Shown piece by piece: positions 31,678 to 35,014 of a stretch of 35,014 nucleotides of DNA (its first letter is position 1; the number at the start of each line of letters is the position of its first letter). The position numbers and the translations under genes were made by a program. The stretch covers positions 1 through 35,014 of the IMG/VR virus record IMGVR_UViG_3300010354_010414. One strand, written 5' to 3'. Source of the stretch: a virus. Under the pieces are notes generated by a model that was given only the letters and a program-made list of their open reading frames with translations, did no database searches and had not been told where the DNA came from.

Positions 31678-31701
31678 TCCAGCAACAATAATGTTACTGG
31701 A
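31678..31701 (-). other. Hairpin just 5' of tRNA-Leu
   Basis: A 10-bp stem with one G-U pair and the 4-base loop TTAT lies between the HTH-like gene and the tRNA; its ends are TCCAGTAACA and TGTTGCTGGA. It stops 4 bases before the mature tRNA 5' end. No T-run follows, so it is more likely an RNase processing or mRNA 3'-end stabilising element than a terminator. Confidence 0.6.
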
Positions 31702-31709
31702 TTTATTAT

Positions 31710-31994
31710 TCAGTTATTAGTACGACTCTCCTGTAGTCTGCGAGCAGTTTGTACCATAACATCAATATTGTCAATATTACGTTGTGGTTTTGCTCGTTCC
31801 ATTTCTGGAAGTTCAATACCTCGTTCAAGCAACGCCTTTTTTGTGCGAGCATATCGTGCCATAGTTGTAGCAATCTTTTGGCCCGTCTTGCTGGCTATTT
31901 CAGCATAGGTTTTACTTGAATAAACTGCTTCCAAAAATAGATCATCGTTGCAACGAATCCTAGTCTGCTTTTCAGACATTGTGACTTCTGCCAT
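31710..31994 (-). CDS. Small HTH-like DNA-binding protein
   Basis: 94 residues. YSSKTYAEIASKTGQKIATT (26-45) followed by MARYARTKKALLERGI fits a helix-turn-helix with basic flanks. Possibly a phage regulator; similar small proteins appear in many phages without a known target. It is the first gene behind a strong promoter with an operator-like dyad in its leader, which would suit autoregulation. GGAGATAATAAA precedes ATG. Composition is less AT-rich than most neighbours. Confidence 0.75.
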   Translation of the reverse strand: MAEVTMSEKQTRIRCNDDLFLEAVYSSKTYAEIASKTGQKIATTMARYARTKKALLERGIELPEMERAKPQRNIDNIDVMVQTARRLQESRTNN

Positions 31995-32028
31995 TTTATT
32001 ATCTCCAATTAAGTGTTACTTTCAATCA

Positions 32029-32045
32029 ATCAAGACCACCTTGAT
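32029..32045 (-). promoter_or_regulatory. Dyad in the leader of the HTH-like gene
   Basis: ATCAAG and CTTGAT separated by 5 bases, starting about 7 bases downstream of the -10 box at 32053-32058. It can be a DNA operator near the transcription start or a short RNA hairpin. It is followed on the transcript by repeated TTGA units. Confidence 0.5.
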
Positions 32046-32052
32046 TACTATT

Positions 32053-32081
32053 GTTATACCATACTGTATCGGTCTTGTCAA
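32053..32081 (-). promoter_or_regulatory. Near-consensus promoter of the HTH-like gene and tRNA-Leu
   Basis: TTGACA (32081-32076), 17-base spacer, TATAAC (32058-32053) on the minus strand, with TGG directly before the -10 (extended -10 form) and an A/T tract behind the -35. Should be very active with host sigma-70 and would read through the HTH-like gene, the hairpin and tRNA-Leu. Confidence 0.85.
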
Positions 32082-32104
32082 CTCTCAAACTTGAAATTTT
32101 CTGT

Positions 32105-32941
32105 TTACTTCACAAAAATCCCGTCAAACTCATCAATTAAGAATTGTCTAATATCTTGAGCATCTTTATGGGTTCTAAGATCATTTAGTAGTTTTATTTG
32201 TGTTGCAGTTACGAAGGGTTCTATTGTCATTCCTTTATTAAAGGTTTTTTCTGCTAGTATTAATAGATATTTTATTGCTTCTTTAAATTCCTTATATTCT
32301 GAATAGTATTCAGGATCATTATGTTTTACGGACATAGCAAAACAAACAGCATATATACTAAAATCTAAACATCCACTAACAGCATCTCCTCTATCTTGAG
32401 GCATATTGTTTTCATAATCTTCTACTGCTACCATACTGCCAAGTATATATGAATTCCACTCATCAAGAATATAAGATGGCATATCATCCCAATTTTTAAT
32501 TTGTTCTACAAAATATAGATTGTATCTATAGGATCGTAGTATTGGTGGAATATATTCTATAACTTGAGACATTGTGCTTTTAGACTCATTCAAAATAATA
32601 CATTTGCTATTTAATACATAAAATACGTTAAGTTTAGTTTTCCATAAAGTTTCGTAATATTTTCTTAATTCAGAAGTTATACCATGAGAAGTTTCATGAG
32701 CATTAATTCTTCTACTTGATTTAGTATATGGATCTTGCTTTGAGTGATTAAAAATATCAGAATAAATATCTGTTCCAGTATTTCTATATTTTACAACAGG
32801 ATAGAGTTGTAATGATGGTTTTACAATTACATCAATAACTTTTGGAGGATCGTCTATAACTTCTATAGCGCTATTTTTTTGATAGTTATATGAGATTAAT
32901 AATAAGAATATAACTACTAAAGATAACATTTTAATTTTCAT
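32105..32941 (-). CDS. Secreted or membrane-anchored protein with an HExxH motif
   Basis: 278 residues from the ATG at 32941; the TTG at 32953 is unlikely. MLSLVVIFLLLISYNY is a signal peptide or anchor. NAHETSHGITSELRKYY (80-96) contains HETSH (His82, Glu83, His86), the zinc-metallopeptidase motif, and WNSYILGSMVAVEDYEN further on could offer the third ligand. The rest is helical, with a Cys pair (SGCLDFSIYAVCF). I do not recognise the family; activity is inferred. The gene follows glycan genes, so its target may be in the envelope. Confidence 0.75.
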   Translation of the reverse strand: MKIKMLSLVVIFLLLISYNYQKNSAIEVIDDPPKVIDVIVKPSLQLYPVVKYRNTGTDIYSDIFNHSKQDPYTKSSRRINAHETSHGITSELRKYYETLWKTKLNVFYVLNSKCIILNESKSTMSQVIEYIPPILRSYRYNLYFVEQIKNWDDMPSYILDEWNSYILGSMVAVEDYENNMPQDRGDAVSGCLDFSIYAVCFAMSVKHNDPEYYSEYKEFKEAIKYLLILAEKTFNKGMTIEPFVTATQIKLLNDLRTHKDAQDIRQFLIDEFDGIFVK

Positions 32942-32985
32942 ACCAGTATACAATTCTAAATTAATTACTATATTAGTATAATCTA

Positions 32986-33573
32986 TCAGATAGATTTGTT
33001 GTCATGAGGGTATTCTGTATTAAAAATTGGTATTATCTGTTGAATTATTTGTACTATTTTTGTAGTATCAGATAAATCTAATCTAGTAATTTTAACATTA
33101 TATTTATTTTGTAGTATATCTAATTGCATATAAAATTTATGATAAAAATCAATCAATTTATTTTGATTGAGTCTTATATCTTTAACAATATCTCCATATA
33201 TATATGTATGATATAAAATATTATTTGGACTTTTCATAAGCCATTTTTGTATTTTTGTAAAACTAATAATCCAATCTTTGTGATCTCTAATTGTGGCTAC
33301 AAAATATATGTTTTTATTTTGATAATACTTAGAAATAATTTTTTCTGATAAAGAATACCATGGACAGTCATTAAAACAAGAATATGATTCAATATAGTTA
33401 TCTATTAAAGATGGTTTATCTTCTATGTAGTTAGAATATTCTATAGGAAATATTCTATCTATTTCATCTTTATTCGAATGTAATGATCTAATATTGTTTG
33501 ATAGAATAAAATTATGAAAGGATGTGGTCCCTGTTCTTGGAAGTCCAAAATTAAATATTTTTAGGTTTGACAT
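32986..33573 (-). CDS. Sulfotransferase-family protein
   Basis: 195 residues. LKIFNFGLPRTGTTSFHNFI (4-23) is the PAPS-binding loop of the Sulfotransfer_4-like group, and IYFVATIRDHKDWIISFTK the 3'-phosphate-binding strand. CPWYSL and a Tyr/Asn-rich middle follow. Shorter than typical members, with the C-terminus cut near the end of the fold but no frameshift seen. It would sulfate a sugar hydroxyl; the gene overlaps the GT upstream by 23 bases, which supports joint action on one glycan. Confidence 0.87.
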   Translation of the reverse strand: MSNLKIFNFGLPRTGTTSFHNFILSNNIRSLHSNKDEIDRIFPIEYSNYIEDKPSLIDNYIESYSCFNDCPWYSLSEKIISKYYQNKNIYFVATIRDHKDWIISFTKIQKWLMKSPNNILYHTYIYGDIVKDIRLNQNKLIDFYHKFYMQLDILQNKYNVKITRLDLSDTTKIVQIIQQIIPIFNTEYPHDNKSI

Positions 33574-34303
33574 TATATCTTTGATTCATAGCAGATTTAA
33601 TCTGATCAAACTGTTTTAATTTATCTTCTATACTTAGTACACATGTAGCATGATGCAATATCATATTTTTCGGTAATGGTGTGTTATTATCAAATATACA
33701 ATTTATTTGACTCATACAAAAAAAATCTTCACTCAAAACTGAAACAGATGGGAGTGATTCTGTTTGCTTATGAAATATTTCAATATCTGTTTTATAATTA
33801 TTTTGTAGAAATAAATTTGTTGTTGGTTGTTCCCATAGGTAATCTTTAAAAATTTGATCATAAATAGAATCCCAAAAATATTTTACAGATTTAGTATTCT
33901 TTATAATCATAAATCCTATATTAACCTGTGACATTCTATATTTTTTATCCAAAATATCTATTTCTTTTTGAAAGAATATATCTGTATCATTCATTGATTT
34001 TATTAATTCTTTTATATATGGAACAATAGGTTGATAGAAAATAATATCTATATCTGATAATATAAAATATTCATTAGTCTGAGTTTTAGTGAGAGCATAA
34101 TCAATGAGATTTTTTCTTGCTATACAACCATAATGACCGCCTCCTGGTTGTATATCATTTCCTTGTATTTTTTGTTCTTTTTCTATATCATAGATATAAT
34201 CAAAGTTTATAGGAAAATGATCTAGACAAGTATCATGTATTGATTCTAGATAATAATCTAGTAATATTTTGAAGTTATTAGTATAGGTATAAAAAATTTT
34301 CAT
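33551..34303 (-). CDS. GT-A nucleotide-diphospho-sugar transferase
   Basis: 250 residues. Core: KIFYTYTNNF, GGGHYGCIARKNLIDYAL, EYFILSDIDIIFYQP (DxD at 84-86), SQVNIGFMIIKNTKSVKYFW and a C-terminal MILHHATC. This is the Nucleotid_trans/GT77-like or GT8-like layout, a retaining transferase with Mn-bound UDP-sugar. The start overlaps the HhH gene stop as ATGA. Sugar unknown. Confidence 0.85.
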   Translation of the reverse strand: MKIFYTYTNNFKILLDYYLESIHDTCLDHFPINFDYIYDIEKEQKIQGNDIQPGGGHYGCIARKNLIDYALTKTQTNEYFILSDIDIIFYQPIVPYIKELIKSMNDTDIFFQKEIDILDKKYRMSQVNIGFMIIKNTKSVKYFWDSIYDQIFKDYLWEQPTTNLFLQNNYKTDIEIFHKQTESLPSVSVLSEDFFCMSQINCIFDNNTPLPKNMILHHATCVLSIEDKLKQFDQIKSAMNQRYNVKPKNI

Positions 34304-34989
34304 TCCAAAACATAACTCCAGTATCTACTATCTTCTTTTTCTTGTAAAGCATCCCAATAAATAGATCTAGCAATATATGATGGAACTTTTAATTTACCAC
34401 AATTAATACTCCAATGATTTTCCATTTTCTTATATTTGGACACACCCTCTCTACTCTTATTATAAGTTAAATGCTCCATATTGTAAAGTCGAAGTTGATG
34501 AACATCTCCACATAAAACTCTAGCCTCATTAGGATGTATCATTTCTAGAGCAAAACTAACTTTTGCCATACCAAGACCAAGAATATTATTTACAATAGAA
34601 TCTCTCTTTTTTACATGACCCTTTTTAGTAGTAAAGAAAAAATCTTTTGGATTAGCCCAAAACTTTTGAGAAAAATCCCAAATGTATCTGGTTCGATTAT
34701 TATGTAATCCAACACCAGAATTGGCTAATTTATTTCTTAAACTCTCTTGATCAGTAATCCACTCATTAAAATTCTTAATGGCTTGATAACCAGAGCAATT
34801 ACCTTTCCAAGTAGTATGAACAGAGCAGTAAGCAAATAAATAACGCCTAAAGATATCATCGGTATTCTGTGGGCGTACACTTTCCCAGTATTCTTTATAC
34901 GAAATAACCTTGTCTCTAGGAAAATTTGCAAAGAATTCATCCGCCTTACTCCTACAATAGTTGGTTTTCTTTTCTGTTGTATTATCCAT
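34300..34989 (-). CDS. HhH-GPD-type DNA glycosylase-like protein
   Basis: 229 residues. The segment SIVNNILGLGMAKVSFALEM (131-150) forms a helix-hairpin-helix with Lys143 where bifunctional glycosylases keep the catalytic lysine, followed by ARVLCGDVHQLRLY (156-169) with Asp162 at the family's catalytic Asp. This suggests an OGG1/AGOG-like enzyme removing oxidised or otherwise modified bases. WAADQ-like and Fe-S motifs of MutY and EndoIII are absent. GGAGAAAAC precedes ATG; the upstream region lies beyond the window. Confidence 0.78.
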   Translation of the reverse strand: MDNTTEKKTNYCRSKADEFFANFPRDKVISYKEYWESVRPQNTDDIFRRYLFAYCSVHTTWKGNCSGYQAIKNFNEWITDQESLRNKLANSGVGLHNNRTRYIWDFSQKFWANPKDFFFTTKKGHVKKRDSIVNNILGLGMAKVSFALEMIHPNEARVLCGDVHQLRLYNMEHLTYNKSREGVSKYKKMENHWSINCGKLKVPSYIARSIYWDALQEKEDSRYWSYVLE

Positions 34990-35014
34990 GTTTTCTCCAA
35001 TAATTCTTAGCGTC

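Noticed and set aside
1-35014. CRISPR arrays, insertion sequences, integrase or attachment sites.
   Set aside because: No spaced direct repeats, transposase motifs or recombinase genes were seen anywhere in the window.

Overview
The window is a gene-dense, strongly AT-rich stretch of a large tailed-phage genome, most likely a T4-like or jumbo myovirus. The evidence is an rIIA/rIIB pair, a phage-type sigma factor, a RuvB-type motor, a tRNA gene, dozens of short genes overlapping by a few bases (often ATGA), and no ribosomal or housekeeping genes. Promoters with TTGACA/TTGACC and TATACT/TATAAC/TACAAT boxes, plus clear GGAG ribosome-binding sites, point to a host with ordinary sigma-70 transcription and Shine-Dalgarno translation. 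The host itself cannot be named. No stretch over 300 bases lacks a gene.

Almost everything is on the minus strand, so it is best read from high to low coordinates. 34989-32105: HhH DNA glycosylase-like protein, glycosyltransferase, sulfotransferase-like protein and a secreted HExxH protein. 32081-29899: a near-consensus promoter, a small HTH-like protein, a hairpin, tRNA-Leu(CAA), then small phage genes including a miniature kinase-fold protein. 29888-23286: another consensus promoter, rIIA, rIIB, a tRNA-like minihelix, two unknown genes, a zinc-ribbon/RuvA-domain-III-like protein, RuvB, and a secreted chymotrypsin-type protease whose ribosome-binding site lies in a hairpin.

23289-18827 is the only place with plus-strand genes: a cupin, a sialyltransferase-like/methyltransferase fusion, and two paralogous DUF3431-type proteins with a minus-strand UDP-galactopyranose mutase between them. 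18788-17462 holds a membrane protein followed by an actin-fold ATPase.

17393-1 is one long minus-strand run behind a TTGACC-N16-TACAAT promoter, with a second copy of that promoter architecture at 12885-12858. It carries methyltransferases, glycosyltransferases of several folds (GT2-, GT4-, GT25-, GT32-like and a GT60/Skp1-GlcNAc-transferase-like enzyme), a sulfotransferase-like protein, a macro domain, nucleotide-salvage enzymes (GMP reductase, a nucleoside deoxyribosyltransferase-like protein, a DeoC-like protein without its Schiff-base lysine), a sigma factor and a ClpP-type protease.

Together the genes suggest a phage that makes or modifies a complex glycan (galactofuranose, possibly sialic-acid-like, sulfated or methylated), on its virion or on the host surface, and that carries its own nucleotide-salvage and recombination functions. 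The most unusual items are the zinc-ribbon/RuvA-III + RuvB pair, the 54-nt tRNA-like minihelix after rIIB, the start-site hairpin before the protease, the actin-like protein with an altered phosphate-2 loop next to a membrane protein, and microproteins hidden in the short gaps.
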